Source: Sphingomonas sp.
GTDB taxonomy: Bacteria; Pseudomonadota; Alphaproteobacteria; Sphingomonadales; Sphingomonadaceae
Length of the DNA: 64,000 bases
Assembly: GCA_017849555.1 (NCBI GenBank)
Contig: JAFIGU010000006.1
Location: forward strand, 1-64,000
Reading direction: 5' to 3'
Part shown: in pieces, positions 52,329 to 63,377 of the stretch
Position numbering within the stretch: position 1 is the stretch's first letter
Layout of the letters: each line of letters opens with the position of its first letter
Notes under the pieces: model-generated
Database searches by the model: none
What the model saw: only the letters and a program-made list of their open reading frames with translations
What the model was told of the DNA's origin: nothing
Translations under genes and position numbers: made by a program

Positions 52329-52400
52329 ATGCCCTCCCGATATGTGCCGCGGAGGCAAAGGGGATTGCTGCCGCGCGGTCAAGCGCCGTATCGCTTCGTC

Positions 52401-53666
52401 ATGACGATCCATCGTTTTCTGCCGACGCGCCGTGGCCTGCTCGGGGCCGCTGCTTTGCTGCCGCTCGCGAGCTTTGCGGGGGTGCTCCGCGCCGCCGAGC
52501 CGGATCTGGCCGGGCTGGGCGACATGACCCGCGCGGTGAAGCCGGTCGACGCCGCGGAGCGCGCGGCGCGGCTCGCCCGCGCACAAGCGCTGATGCAACG
52601 CCACGGCATCGGCGCGGTGCTGATCGAGCCCGGATCGAGCATGATCTATTTCACCGGGGTGATGTGGCATCGCAGCGAGCGGCTGACCGCGGCGATCATC
52701 CCGGCGGAGGGCGAGCCGTGCATCGTCGCCCCGTTCTTCGAGGAACCGTCGGTGCGCGAGACGCTCGCCGTCCCGGCCGAGGTGCGGGTGTGGCAGGAGG
52801 ATCAGAACCCGCTCGCGGTGGTCGCCGGGTTCCTCAAGGATCGCAAGCTCGCTGGCCGGCCGGTCGGCATAGAGGAAACCGCGCGTTTCTTCGCCTTCGA
52901 CGGGTTGGCCCGGGCGTTGCCTGGGGTGAAGCTCGTCTCCGCCAATCCGATCGTGCGCGGCTGCCGGATGATCAAGACCCCGGCGGAGATCGCGCTGATG
53001 CAGGCAGCGACCGACGTGACGATCGCCGCGTACCGCTGGGTCCACCCGCGGGTCGAAAAGGGCATGACCGGCGGCGAGATCGGCGCGCTGATGACTGCGG
53101 CGACGCGCCGGCTGGGCGGCGATGTCGAATTCTCGATGGCGCTGGTCGGCGAAGCCTCGGCCTATCCGCACGGCAGCCGCGAGGTGCATCGCGTCGCCGA
53201 AGGCGAAGTGGTGCTGATGGATTGCGGCTGCACGGTGCAGGGCTATCAGTCCGACGTGTCGCGTACCTGGGTTCACGGCAGCGCGAGCGCGGCGCAGCGC
53301 AAGGTGTGGGATCAGGTCGCGCAAGGGCAGCGCATTGCGCTCGCCGCGGCGCGGATCGGCGCGCCGGCGGGGTCGGTCGACGACGCGGTGCGCGCGCTTT
53401 ACGAGAAATATGGCTATGGCCCGGGGTATAAGCTCCCCGGCCTGTCGCATCGCACCGGGCACGGCATCGGGCTCGATGGGCATGAGCCGGTCAATCTGGT
53501 CCACGGCGAGACGACCCCGCTCGCCGCGGGCATGTGCTTCTCGAACGAGCCGGGGCTCTATCTGCCCGGCAAATTCGGGGTGCGGCTGGAGGATTGCTTC
53601 CATATGACCCCGGAAGGCCCGCGCTGGTTCAGCACGCCGCCCGCCTCGATCGAGACGCCCGTCTAG
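52401..53666 (+). CDS. Exported M24-family (Xaa-Pro) aminopeptidase
   Basis: A 421-residue protein with an RR-type leader (LPTRRGLLGAAALLPLASF then AGVLRA), so probably Tat-exported. It has a creatinase-like N-terminal domain (~40-180) and a pita-bread catalytic domain (~190-415). Dinuclear metal ligands are present: D274 (LMDCGC), D285 (QSDVSRTW), H354 (RTGHGIGLDGHE), E383 (SNEPGLYL) and E397 (RLEDCF). It should remove N-terminal residues before proline in the periplasm. Start ATG 52401 begins the leader; it is divergent from the symporter gene. Confidence 0.9.
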   Translation: MTIHRFLPTRRGLLGAAALLPLASFAGVLRAAEPDLAGLGDMTRAVKPVDAAERAARLARAQALMQRHGIGAVLIEPGSSMIYFTGVMWHRSERLTAAIIPAEGEPCIVAPFFEEPSVRETLAVPAEVRVWQEDQNPLAVVAGFLKDRKLAGRPVGIEETARFFAFDGLARALPGVKLVSANPIVRGCRMIKTPAEIALMQAATDVTIAAYRWVHPRVEKGMTGGEIGALMTAATRRLGGDVEFSMALVGEASAYPHGSREVHRVAEGEVVLMDCGCTVQGYQSDVSRTWVHGSASAAQRKVWDQVAQGQRIALAAARIGAPAGSVDDAVRALYEKYGYGPGYKLPGLSHRTGHGIGLDGHEPVNLVHGETTPLAAGMCFSNEPGLYLPGKFGVRLEDCFHMTPEGPRWFSTPPASIETPV

Positions 53667-53672
53667 GTAGTT

Positions 53673-53756
53673 CGTCATACCGGGCTGGACCCGGCATCCA
53701 GAGCCAAGAACCTCATCGCCCGTTGCTCTGGATGCCGGATCAAGCCCGGCATGACG
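53673..53756. repeat. Large inverted repeat, GGATGCCGG/CCGGCATCC type
   Basis: 32-nt arms 53673-53704 and 53725-53756, largely complementary (CGTCATACCGGGC / GCCCGGCATGACG outer, CCGGCATCCAGAGC / GCTCTGGATGCCGG inner). It shares CGTCATGCCGG words with 5172-5200. It begins 6 nt after the M24 peptidase stop. Confidence 0.75.
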
Positions 53757-53837
53757 ATAATAGGTGATGGGAATCGCTTTAGAGCGAATGTCGATCCGAC
53801 CTAGACAGTTAAGTCGTGTTCCGATTATGTTCCGGCG

Positions 53838-55217
53838 ATGATTGAAGTCGCTGCCATCGCGCTTGTCGCGCTCGTCGTCGGTCTGGCGATCGGCTGGTTC
53901 GTCGCGCGCCGCGAGGTTGCGGCGCTGCAGGCAGAGCGCGACCAGCGCACCGAGGAATTCAAGCGCGCAATCGTCGATCTCGCCGCCGCGAGCGAACGTG
54001 CCAAGGCGGCCGAGGGACTGCGCGCGGAACTGGAGACGATGCGCCGCGAGCGCGACGAGGCGCGTACCGAAGTCACCCGGCGCGAGACCGAGGCGGCGGC
54101 GTTTGAGACGCGGCTCGCCGAGTTCAAGGCGGCGAAGGATGATCTGGCCGGCCGTTTCCGTGAGGTCGCGGGCAATCTGCTCGGCGAGGCGCAGAAGGCG
54201 TTCCTCGAACGCGCCGACGAACGCTTCCGCCAGTCGGAGGAAAGCGCGGGGCAGGGGCTGCGCGCCTTGCTCCAGCCGGTCACCGAGCGGTTGCAGCGCT
54301 ACGAGGAGGGCGTGGCCAAGGTCGAGGCCGAGCGGCGCGACGCGTTCGGCACCCTCTACGGCCAGATCGAGGCGATGCGCGTCGGGCAGGAATCGGTGCG
54401 CGCGGAGGCGCAGAAGCTGGTCAACGCGCTGCGCGCCGCGCCCAAGGCGCGCGGACGCTGGGGCGAGCAGCAATTGCGCAACGTGCTCGAGACCTGCGGG
54501 CTCGCCGAACATACCGATTTCGCGCTCGAGGTGAGCGTCACCGGCGACGACGGCGAGCGGCTGCGCCCCGATGCGGTGGTGCGCGTGCCGGGCGGCAAAT
54601 CTTTGGTGATCGATGCCAAAGTGTCGCTCAACGCCTATCAGGACGCATTCGCCGCGGTCGACGAGCAGGAGCGCCAGATCGGGCTGACCGCGCATGCCAA
54701 CGCGATGCGCGCGCACGTCAACACCTTGGGCGCGAAAGCTTATTGGAGCCAGTTCCCCGATGCGCCGGATTACGTCATCATGTTCGTGCCGGGCGAGCAT
54801 TTCCTCTCCGCCGCGCTCGAACACGATCCGACCCTATGGGATGCGGCGTTCGACAAGCGCGTGCTGCTGGCGACCCCGACCAATCTGATCGCGATCGCGC
54901 GCACCGTCTCGGCGGTGTGGCGGCAGGAGCGGCTGGCGACCGAGGCGCGGCAGATCGGTGCGCTGGGCAAGGAATTGTACGACCGGCTCGCCAAGGCGGT
55001 CGGCGATCTGCGCGTCGTCGGGAGCGGGCTCAACACAGCGGTGAAGAATTACAACGGCTTCGTCGCGAGCTTCGAATCGCGCGCGCTGGTGAGCGCGCGC
55101 AAGCTGCGCGACCTCAATATCGAGCCCGGCGCGCGCGAGATCGAGACGATCTCCCCGGTCGAGTTGCTCGCGGGGCATGCCGAGGACGAGAGCGAGCGGC
55201 CGCTGATCGCGGAGTGA
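53838..55217 (+). CDS. rmuC: DNA recombination protein RmuC
   Basis: A 459-residue protein: N-terminal membrane helix (~3-22, VAAIALVALVVGLAIGWFVA), coiled coil (~25-180), and a PD-(D/E)XK-like RmuC domain (~190-400). Landmarks are ARGRWGEQQLRNVLETCGLA, RLRPDAVVRVPGGKSLVIDA then KVSLNAYQDA, ANAMRAHVNTLGAKAYWSQF, YVIMFVPGEHFLSAAL and VLLATPTNLIAIARTVSAVW. RmuC limits recombination at inverted repeats. The neighbouring palindromes make this a curious location, but that may be chance. The start has a weak SD (CGGCG). Confidence 0.93.
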   Translation: MIEVAAIALVALVVGLAIGWFVARREVAALQAERDQRTEEFKRAIVDLAAASERAKAAEGLRAELETMRRERDEARTEVTRRETEAAAFETRLAEFKAAKDDLAGRFREVAGNLLGEAQKAFLERADERFRQSEESAGQGLRALLQPVTERLQRYEEGVAKVEAERRDAFGTLYGQIEAMRVGQESVRAEAQKLVNALRAAPKARGRWGEQQLRNVLETCGLAEHTDFALEVSVTGDDGERLRPDAVVRVPGGKSLVIDAKVSLNAYQDAFAAVDEQERQIGLTAHANAMRAHVNTLGAKAYWSQFPDAPDYVIMFVPGEHFLSAALEHDPTLWDAAFDKRVLLATPTNLIAIARTVSAVWRQERLATEARQIGALGKELYDRLAKAVGDLRVVGSGLNTAVKNYNGFVASFESRALVSARKLRDLNIEPGAREIETISPVELLAGHAEDESERPLIAE

Positions 55218-55222
55218 GCCCG

Positions 55223-55333
55223 CCCGTCATCCCGCCTTGAGCCGGGATCCATTGTGCCTCGGGCGTTTCGGCCAGAACCTCTTGCTTCGCGCCTGCCTCC
55301 CGATGGATCCCGGCTCAAGGCCGGGGTGACGGG
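55223..55333. repeat. Large inverted repeat, GGATCCATT / ATGGATCC type
   Basis: Arms 55223-55252 and 55303-55333, complementary with few mismatches (CCCGTCATCCCG / CCGGGGTGACGGG, TTGAGCCGGGATCCAT / ATGGATCCCGGCTCAA). Relative of the element at 54-82. It starts 5 nt after the rmuC stop and lies between convergent genes. Confidence 0.75.
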
Positions 55334-55407
55334 AAGGGAATGCCGCGCCAGATATGAACCGTTCGCCCTGAACGGAGGATAGGTGATCCTGTTCTTCGGA
55401 CGGGGCG

Positions 55408-56067
55408 TTAATTCCCACGCCGCGCCGAGGCACGGGCATCGAGCAATTCCCACAGCCCGCGATGCTGCGCGAGCAATTGTTGCGCGCCGAAAGTGACCGC
55501 TCGCTGGGTACCGCTGGCGTCGCCCAATGCCGCGAGCGCCGCGATCACCGCGCTCGCGCGCGGCAGCGGGCTCGGCGGGAGGCGGGTTCCGACGCGATCG
55601 CCGGCCAGCGCGAGGATGCGGCGGATCGCGCTCCAGTCGAGCAGGAAGGCCGCCGCCGCGCCTGCCGCGCATCCGACGCGATCCGACACCGCAAGCATCG
55701 CCAGCGCATGACGTTGCGCCAGCACCGTCGCCTCCGATTGCGCCTGACCCGGGGTCGAGGGCAGCGGGCCGACCGCGGCGACCAGCGCGGCGAGCAGAGT
55801 CCGTTCCTCGTCGAAAGCAATGGCCGTCGTCCGCAACCACGCGCGCAGTTCGTCGGGGCCAGGCGCTTCGCTCGCCTGTTCGACGATGCTCGGCGCCATG
55901 CCGTGCAGCGCACAGATATTATGCACCGCATCGGCGAGATCACGCAGCGGCGCCCCCGGATAAGCGAGCGCGGTCGGCCAGCCGGTGTTGCCGGTGCCGT
56001 CGGCGTCGACGAGCGTCGCCACGGATTCGCCGAGCGAAATGGTTGCGGGGTCAGTTACACTTGCCAC
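55408..56067 (-). CDS. Unknown alpha-helical protein (possible DUF6975-like)
   Basis: A 219-residue protein. GTG 56067 is chosen because GAGGGA lies 6 nt upstream; the longer open frame back to 56337 runs antisense through the PAS gene's end. The product (MASVTDPATISLGESVATLV, then DLADAVHNICALHGMAPSIV and AGAAAAFLLDWSAIRRILAL) is rich in Ala and Leu, predicted all-helical, without signal peptide or clear membrane helices. I recall similar lone sphingomonad proteins annotated as DUF6975, but cannot confirm it. It is 127 bp downstream of the PAS-domain gene on the same strand, and could be co-regulated with it. Confidence 0.65.
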   Translation of the reverse strand: MASVTDPATISLGESVATLVDADGTGNTGWPTALAYPGAPLRDLADAVHNICALHGMAPSIVEQASEAPGPDELRAWLRTTAIAFDEERTLLAALVAAVGPLPSTPGQAQSEATVLAQRHALAMLAVSDRVGCAAGAAAAFLLDWSAIRRILALAGDRVGTRLPPSPLPRASAVIAALAALGDASGTQRAVTFGAQQLLAQHRGLWELLDARASARRGN

Positions 56068-56194
56068 GATCGTCCCTCGTCCAGCGCACAATACACGCGC
56101 GCGTTGGTTAGGGGGCACGCCCGAACGGTACTTGCCGTGTCGAGTCGGGCCCTGCGCAAGCCATTTGCCTAACCCAACGACGTAAAGAGGGGGT

Positions 56195-57082
56195 TTATGC
56201 GATACGACGAACGATGGTGGCGACCAGTTCCTCGATCCGGCCGTCGATCGCCGCCGCGGCAAGCCCGAGCGTGACGGAAATGGCGGTGGCGCCGTCGACC
56301 AGGCATTCGGCGTCGACCCGGCGCGCGATGCCGTCACCGGCGACGGCTTCGATCGCCTCGCCGACCGCCACCCGGCTCGCCACCGCCAGCAGCGAGGCGA
56401 ACCGCGCGGTCGCCAGGGCCTCCCGGGACACCCCGGTTAGCGCAGCGAGCGCGGCGCCGGGCGCGACGACATAGCCGCGCAGGCTCAGCCGCACCGCGAT
56501 CGCCCCGGCCGATTCGCCGGCGGCATGAACGGCGCGCGCGCGTGCCTGCGCCGCCGCCAGCGCCTGTTCGGCGGTCATGTCGGTGGCGCGCAACAGGCAA
56601 CCGTCGGGAAAGGGGGAGAGCCGGCAGCGCAGGCGGCGCGAGGGAAAGGCGTCGGGCATGATCTCGATCGTTTCGGCGATGCCGCTCGCGATGACGCGCG
56701 CCGCCGCGGCGTCGAGTAGCTCGCCGCCGGTTCTATCCAAGGCCCCCGGGTGTGCGCCGCGCCGCAGCGTCTCCCCGAAACGCGCACGCGCGGCTGCGCT
56801 CGCCAACAGGATATCGCCCTCGCGATCGAGGATCAGTGCGATCGATCCGTCGGCATCGAGCAAGGTGGCGAGCGCAGAATCATCCGCCCGAGGCGCCACA
56901 TGCGGCGTGCACAACGCATCCATCAGGTCGATCGAGGTGAGCACCAGCCGCGGGCGTCCGCGGTGGAGAACATAGACCGGGCCGCGTGCCGCCCGTTCCT
57001 GCCACAGGCCGAAATTCCGCACGAGCTGCGAAGCGGTGACGCGCTGATCGCCGCGCTGCCGGAGCTGATCGGGAATCGGCAT
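56195..57082 (-). CDS. PAS-like sensory protein with Phd/YefM-like N-terminus
   Basis: A 295-residue protein from ATG 57082. Residues ~14-60 (RVTASQLVRNFGLWQERAAR, then GPVYVLHRGRPRLVLTSIDL) resemble the DNA-binding Phd/YefM antitoxin fold (SAxxxRxNFxxxxxxA...PVxVxxxGRPxxVLxSxxxY). Residues ~75-185 look like a PAS domain (ALATLLDADGSIALILDREG then DILLASAAAR), with a second PAS-like half at ~195-290. No kinase, GGDEF or other output domain is visible. A transcription regulator that senses a small ligand is the simplest reading. The SD is weak, so the start is uncertain by a few codons. Confidence 0.65.
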   Translation of the reverse strand: MPIPDQLRQRGDQRVTASQLVRNFGLWQERAARGPVYVLHRGRPRLVLTSIDLMDALCTPHVAPRADDSALATLLDADGSIALILDREGDILLASAAARARFGETLRRGAHPGALDRTGGELLDAAAARVIASGIAETIEIMPDAFPSRRLRCRLSPFPDGCLLRATDMTAEQALAAAQARARAVHAAGESAGAIAVRLSLRGYVVAPGAALAALTGVSREALATARFASLLAVASRVAVGEAIEAVAGDGIARRVDAECLVDGATAISVTLGLAAAAIDGRIEELVATIVRRIA

Positions 57083-57491
57083 GTCGCGATTCTGCGCGCG
57101 GCGCGCGGGGAGCGGCAATGGATTGGCGTCAGATCGGGCCGGGTTGCCCGGCAAATTGCGCGGTTCGCCCCCGATGTGGAGGTAAAATCGGGCAAGGCGA
57201 TCTCATCTGAATGTGCTCCACGACTGCGGGAGTCCAGACCAGGTGCGGGACACCGGGATACGCATTTCGCGCGGAATAGGCGCGTGATCCGTCGACCGGG
57301 CGGCAATCGTCCGGCGGGTAGAACAAGCCTGTCGACGGCGGCTCCCCTCCTTGAAAGCCGATCGGCAGGATGACGGTGAAGGTTCGGTCCCGATTCACCG
57401 CATCCGGTGCAAGCCGCACGGCCCCGCTCCGGGCTTTGTGCGGCCCCCGGCGGCATCGCACCCCCGTGCCGCCGGGGGATTCCCGTCTCGG
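57083..57491. other. Intergenic region between PAS gene and rpoD: no convincing gene
   Basis: About 410 bp. A 121-residue minus-strand frame (57129-57494) exists, but its composition (R/P-rich, no recognisable motif, no SD) argues against coding. It should contain the promoter of the PAS gene. No RNA motif was recognised. Confidence 0.5.
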
Positions 57492-57525
57492 CAAAAGCGA
57501 AGGGCGGCCCTTTCGGACCGCCCTT
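57492..57525 (-). terminator. rpoD: Intrinsic terminator of rpoD
   Basis: On the minus strand: stem AAGGGCGG/CCGCCCTT with two further inner pairs and a short GAAA loop, followed by CGCTTTTG. It starts 28 nt beyond the rpoD stop. This is the clearest rho-independent-type structure in the window. Confidence 0.75.
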
Positions 57526-57552
57526 GCTCTGTTTCACGGTGTCAGCGCCGCG

Positions 57553-59576
<2,024 letters not shown>

Positions 59577-59577
<1 letters not shown>

Positions 59578-61454
59578 CAATCGTCCTCGGAACCAAAAGC
59601 GCGGGCGTCTTCGTTCGACTGCACGAGATTTGCAAGCCGAAGCTCCAACGCCTGCTTTTCCTTCACCAATGCTACCTGTCGCTCGAACGCCTCGTCGGTG
59701 AAACGCGCCTGCATCGCGGCAGTTGCCTCCGCGAGCGCCGCATTCACCTCCGGGCCGGCCACCAGGATCGCGATCGCCTCATCGAGGTCGGCGCGCGCCT
59801 GGTTTTCATCCCCCGTCCGCTGCGTGAAACTATATGGCATCGTATCGGCCCGCAGCAGGTCTGAAGCCACTGTTTCGAAACCCGACCGCGCCAATATGGT
59901 AACGAGCCGCCCGCTATCAAGCGCGCGATCCTCCAGCGCGACATCGACCACGGCCTCGAACAATCGCCCGAGCGCGCCATCGACGAAGCGCAGGCTACCC
60001 AGCACCTCCATATGCCGCGCGATCTCCGCCGGGTGACGGATCAGACCGGCGAGCACCGCCTTGGCGAGCACGCGATCGATCCCGCCCGCGGCGCGGACCG
60101 CCTTGGCATCCTCGGTGATCGGCAGCGGCGGGGGCGCCCAGCGCTGACCGGGACGACCCGCGGCGCGCGGCGTGAAGTTGCCACGCGCGGCAGGCGCGCG
60201 CGCGAAGGCGGTGTCGAAACGGTGGCGGAATTCGTTCTGATATTCGCTGCGTACCGAAGGGTCGGCGATCGCCTGCGCCAGTTCGGTGAGGCGGCGGCGC
60301 AGTCCGGCGCGCTGTTCGGGGGTGTTGAGCGGCTCGGCGGCGAATTCGTGCTTCCACAGCCGATCGACCAAAGGCTCGGCATCGCGCACCAACGCCTCGA
60401 ACGCAGCGGCGCCCTTCGCCTTGACCAGATCGTCGGGGTCCTGCCCGTCGGGGAGGGTGACGAAGGCGAGGCTGCACCCCGGCGCGAGCATCGGCAGTGC
60501 GCGATGTGCGGCGCGGATCGCGGCTTTCTGCCCGGCGGCGTCGCCGTCGAAGCACAGGATTGGCACGTCGACCATCCGCCACAGGCGCTCAAGCTGATGT
60601 TCGGTCAGCGCGGTGCCGAGCGGGGCGACCGCTTCGGCCACTCCGGCCTGCGCCAGCGCGATCACGTCCATATAGCCCTCGACCACGAACACGCGCCCCG
60701 CCTTGCGCGCGGCCGGCGCGGCGCGATCGAGGTTGTAGAGCGTGCGCCCCTTGTCGAAGAGCGGCGTATCGGGGGAGTTGAGGTACTTCGGTTCGCCGTC
60801 ACCGATCACGCGGCCGCCGAACGCGATCACCCGCCCGCGCGGATCGCGGATCGGGATCATCAGCCGGCCGCGGAAGCGATCATAGGGCTCCTTATTCTCG
60901 ACGCTGATCAGCAACCCGGCCTCGATCAGCGCGGCGTCGCCATAATCCTTGAGCGCGGTGCGCAATTTGCCGCGCGCGTCGGGGGCGAAGCCGAGACCGA
61001 AGTCGCGCGCCGTCTCGGTGGTCAGCCCGCGCCGCTCGATCAGCGCACGCGCCTCGCCGCCCGAGATGCCGGAAAGTTGGGTGACGAACCAGGCCTGCGC
61101 CTCGGCCATCGCGTCGTGGAGCCCCTTCTGCCGCTCGGCACGCTGCGCGGCGCGCGGGTCGGGGGCGGGGACGTCGAGCCCGGCGGCGGCGGCGAGGTCC
61201 TTCACCGCATCGATGAACGGCAGCCCGCGCTGATCGGTCATCCAGCGAATCGCATCGCCGTGCGCCGAGCAGCCGAAGCAATGATAGAAGCCCTTCTCGT
61301 CGTTGACGTAGAAGCTCGGCGTCTTTTCGTTGTGGAAGGGGCAGCAGCCCTTGTACTCGCGCCCGGCCTTGGTGAGCTTCACCGTCTTGCCGATCAGCGT
61401 CGACAGCGAGGTGCGGGCACGCAACTCGTCGAGAAAGGCGGGGGAGAGACTCAC
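59577..61454 (-). CDS. dnaG: DNA primase DnaG
   Basis: A 625-residue primase that makes RNA primers at the fork. CHC2 zinc finger [20 protein letters not shown] then YHCFGC (residues ~38-62), catalytic core with [20 protein letters not shown] then [20 protein letters not shown] and [16 protein letters not shown] (Toprim acidic residues), and a C-terminal DnaB-binding domain (~470-620). GTG 61454 gives the usual [22 protein letters not shown] start. A TATAAT lies only 7-12 nt upstream, so the mRNA may be leaderless. The stop overlaps rpoD. Confidence 0.97.
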
Positions 61455-61460
61455 CCGCGC

Positions 61461-61466
61461 ATTATA
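61461..61466 (-). promoter_or_regulatory. dnaG: Candidate -10 element of dnaG-rpoD
   Basis: A perfect TATAAT on the minus strand ending 6 nt before the dnaG GTG. No convincing -35 at 16-18 nt was found. If used, transcription would begin at or next to the start codon, giving a leaderless transcript. Confidence 0.35.
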
Positions 61467-61527
61467 CCCTATGCGCCGGGAGCTCTCCGCCCGCAATGAA
61501 ATTTAACGCGGTCGCCCGCTCTCTACC

Positions 61528-61555
61528 CGTCATTCCCGCCTGCGCGGGAATGACG
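61528..61555. terminator. Palindromic hairpin, CGTCATTCCCGC type, between yqeY and dnaG
   Basis: Perfect 12-bp arms CGTCATTCCCGC / GCGGGAATGACG with a 4-nt loop, 10 nt beyond the yqeY stop. Same core as the repeat at 3381-3474. Likely separates yqeY transcription from dnaG-rpoD. Confidence 0.65.
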
Positions 61556-61565
61556 AGCGGGTGAT

Positions 61566-62018
61566 TCAGCTCAGCGCCGCCTTCACCAGCCCGCTCGCCT
61601 TGGACATGTCGAGCACGCTGGCGTGGCGCGCCTTGAGCTCGGCCATCACGCGGCCCATGTCCTTCATGCCGCTCGCGCCGAGCTCGGCCTTGATCGTCTC
61701 GATCGCCGCGCGGGTCTCGTCCTCGCTCATCTGCTGCGGCAGGAAGCGCTCGATCACCGCGACTTCGTTTTCCTCGGCCTTGGCCAGCTCCTCGCGGCCG
61801 CCCTTGCGATACATGTCGATCGATTCGCGGCGCTGCTTGACCATTTTCTGCAGCACCTCGACCACCAAAGCGTCGTCGTCGGCAGGGGCGGGGCCGGTGC
61901 GCGCCTCGATGTCGCGATTCTTGATCGCGGCCTGGATCAGGCTGACCGCGCTGCGGGTTTCCTTGTCGCCGGCCTTCATCGCGGCGATCTGGGCTTGCTT
62001 GATGTCGTCTCGAATCAT
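61566..62018 (-). CDS. yqeY: GatB/YqeY domain-containing protein
   Basis: A 150-residue cytosolic protein that is almost entirely the YqeY domain: MIRDDIKQAQIAAMKAGDKE, VLQKMVKQRRESIDMYRKGG, EVAVIERFLPQQMSEDE and a C-terminal ALKARHASVLDMSKASGLVK. YqeY is related to the tail of GatB and is thought to act on tRNA-linked amidation, but the free protein's role is not settled. It is conserved next to dnaG and carA in alphaproteobacteria, and divergent from carA here. Confidence 0.93.
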   Translation of the reverse strand: MIRDDIKQAQIAAMKAGDKETRSAVSLIQAAIKNRDIEARTGPAPADDDALVVEVLQKMVKQRRESIDMYRKGGREELAKAEENEVAVIERFLPQQMSEDETRAAIETIKAELGASGMKDMGRVMAELKARHASVLDMSKASGLVKAALS

Positions 62019-62123
62019 GTGAGCGAGATAGCGCCCGCGGACGGTTGACGCGAGGGGGGCAAATCCCTAGCGGACGGGGCTTAGCGACATCGCGAATTTT
62101 AACGAACGGAGTGCCCGCCGATC

Positions 62124-63314
62124 ATGGCCGACGCCAAGCCTTTTGCCGTGCCCGAAGGAGCCACCGGCGTCCTTGTCCTCGCGTCCGGCGAGGTTGCCTG
62201 GGGGCGAGGCTTCGGCGCCGAGGGCGAAGTGGTGGGGGAAGTCTGCTTCCACACCGCGATGACCGGCTATCAGGAGATCATGACCGACCCGAGCTTCGCC
62301 GGTCAGATCATCACCTTCACTTTCCCGCACATCGGCAACGTCGGCACCAATGCCGACGATGTCGAGGCGGACGAGCCGCACGCGCTCGGCATGATCGTCC
62401 GCGAGGACGTCACCGCGCCGTCCAACTTCCGCAACGTCGAGCAGCTCGACACGTGGATGAGGCGCCACGCCCGCGTCGGCCTCGCCGGGATCGACACCCG
62501 CGCGCTGACTCGCCGCATCCGCACCGGCGGCGCCCCCAACGGGGTGATCGCGCATTCGGCGTCGGGCAAGTTCGATATCCCGCTGCTGCTGGAGATGGCG
62601 CGCGCCTGGCCGGGGTTGGAGGGGATGGACCTCGCCAAGGCGGTGACCACCGAAACCCATTTCGGCTGGGGCGACAATCGTGAGGGCGGCATCTGGCGGC
62701 TCGGCTTCGGCTATCAGGGCAAAGTTCACGAAGTTCACACGAGTGACGATGATCGCCCGCATGTTGTCGCGGTCGATTATGGCAGCAAACACAATATCTT
62801 CCGCAACCTTGTTGAGGCGGGTGCGAAAGTGTCGGTGGTGCCGGCGACCGCGAGCTATGACGAGATCATGGCGCTCGGCCCCGACGGCATCTTCCTGTCG
62901 AACGGCCCCGGCGACCCCGCGGCGACGGGCGAATATGCCGTGCCGGTGATCCGGCAATTGCTCGACACCAAGCTGCCGATGTTCGGCATCTGCCTCGGCC
63001 ACCAGCTGATCGGCATCGCAGTCGGCGGCAAGACGACCAAGATGTTCCAGGGCCACCGCGGCGCCAACCACCCGGTCAAGCGGCTGAGCGACGGCGCGGT
63101 CGAGATCACCAGCATGAACCACGGCTTCGCGGTCGACCGCGACAGCCTGCCGGCCAACGCGCGCGAGACGCATGTGTCGCTGTTCGACGGCTCCAATTGC
63201 GGGATCGAGCTGACCGACCGCCCGGCGTTCAGCGTGCAATATCACCCCGAGGCATCGCCCGGGCCGCAGGACAGCCTGTATCTGTTCGAGAAGTTCGTCG
63301 GGATGCTGCGGTGA
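62124..63314 (+). CDS. carA: Carbamoyl-phosphate synthase small subunit CarA
   Basis: A 396-residue glutamine amidotransferase subunit supplying ammonia to CarB for arginine and pyrimidine synthesis. N-terminal CPSase_sm_N domain (VLVLASGEVAWGRGFGAEGE, FHTAMTGYQEIMTDPSFAGQ) and a class-I amidotransferase domain with C290 in FGICLGHQLIGIAVGG and H374-x-E376 in SVQYHPEASPGP. Start ATG 62124 follows a weak SD. carB starts 63 bp downstream on the same strand, so they form an operon. Confidence 0.97.
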   Translation: MADAKPFAVPEGATGVLVLASGEVAWGRGFGAEGEVVGEVCFHTAMTGYQEIMTDPSFAGQIITFTFPHIGNVGTNADDVEADEPHALGMIVREDVTAPSNFRNVEQLDTWMRRHARVGLAGIDTRALTRRIRTGGAPNGVIAHSASGKFDIPLLLEMARAWPGLEGMDLAKAVTTETHFGWGDNREGGIWRLGFGYQGKVHEVHTSDDDRPHVVAVDYGSKHNIFRNLVEAGAKVSVVPATASYDEIMALGPDGIFLSNGPGDPAATGEYAVPVIRQLLDTKLPMFGICLGHQLIGIAVGGKTTKMFQGHRGANHPVKRLSDGAVEITSMNHGFAVDRDSLPANARETHVSLFDGSNCGIELTDRPAFSVQYHPEASPGPQDSLYLFEKFVGMLR

Positions 63315-63377
63315 GGCCAAGCCTCCCTACATCCGAATCCGCCAATTACCGCGTCATGCCCGCCGAGAAGAAATAAC

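Noticed and set aside
52329..54824. Long N-terminal extension of the symporter frame (total 1,252 codons)
   Set aside because: The extension crosses the M24 peptidase and rmuC genes on the other strand. ATG 52328 has a strong SD and gives the family N-terminus.
57129..57494. 121-residue minus-strand gene upstream of rpoD terminator
   Set aside because: No SD, odd R/P-rich composition, overlaps the terminator region, no recognisable motif.
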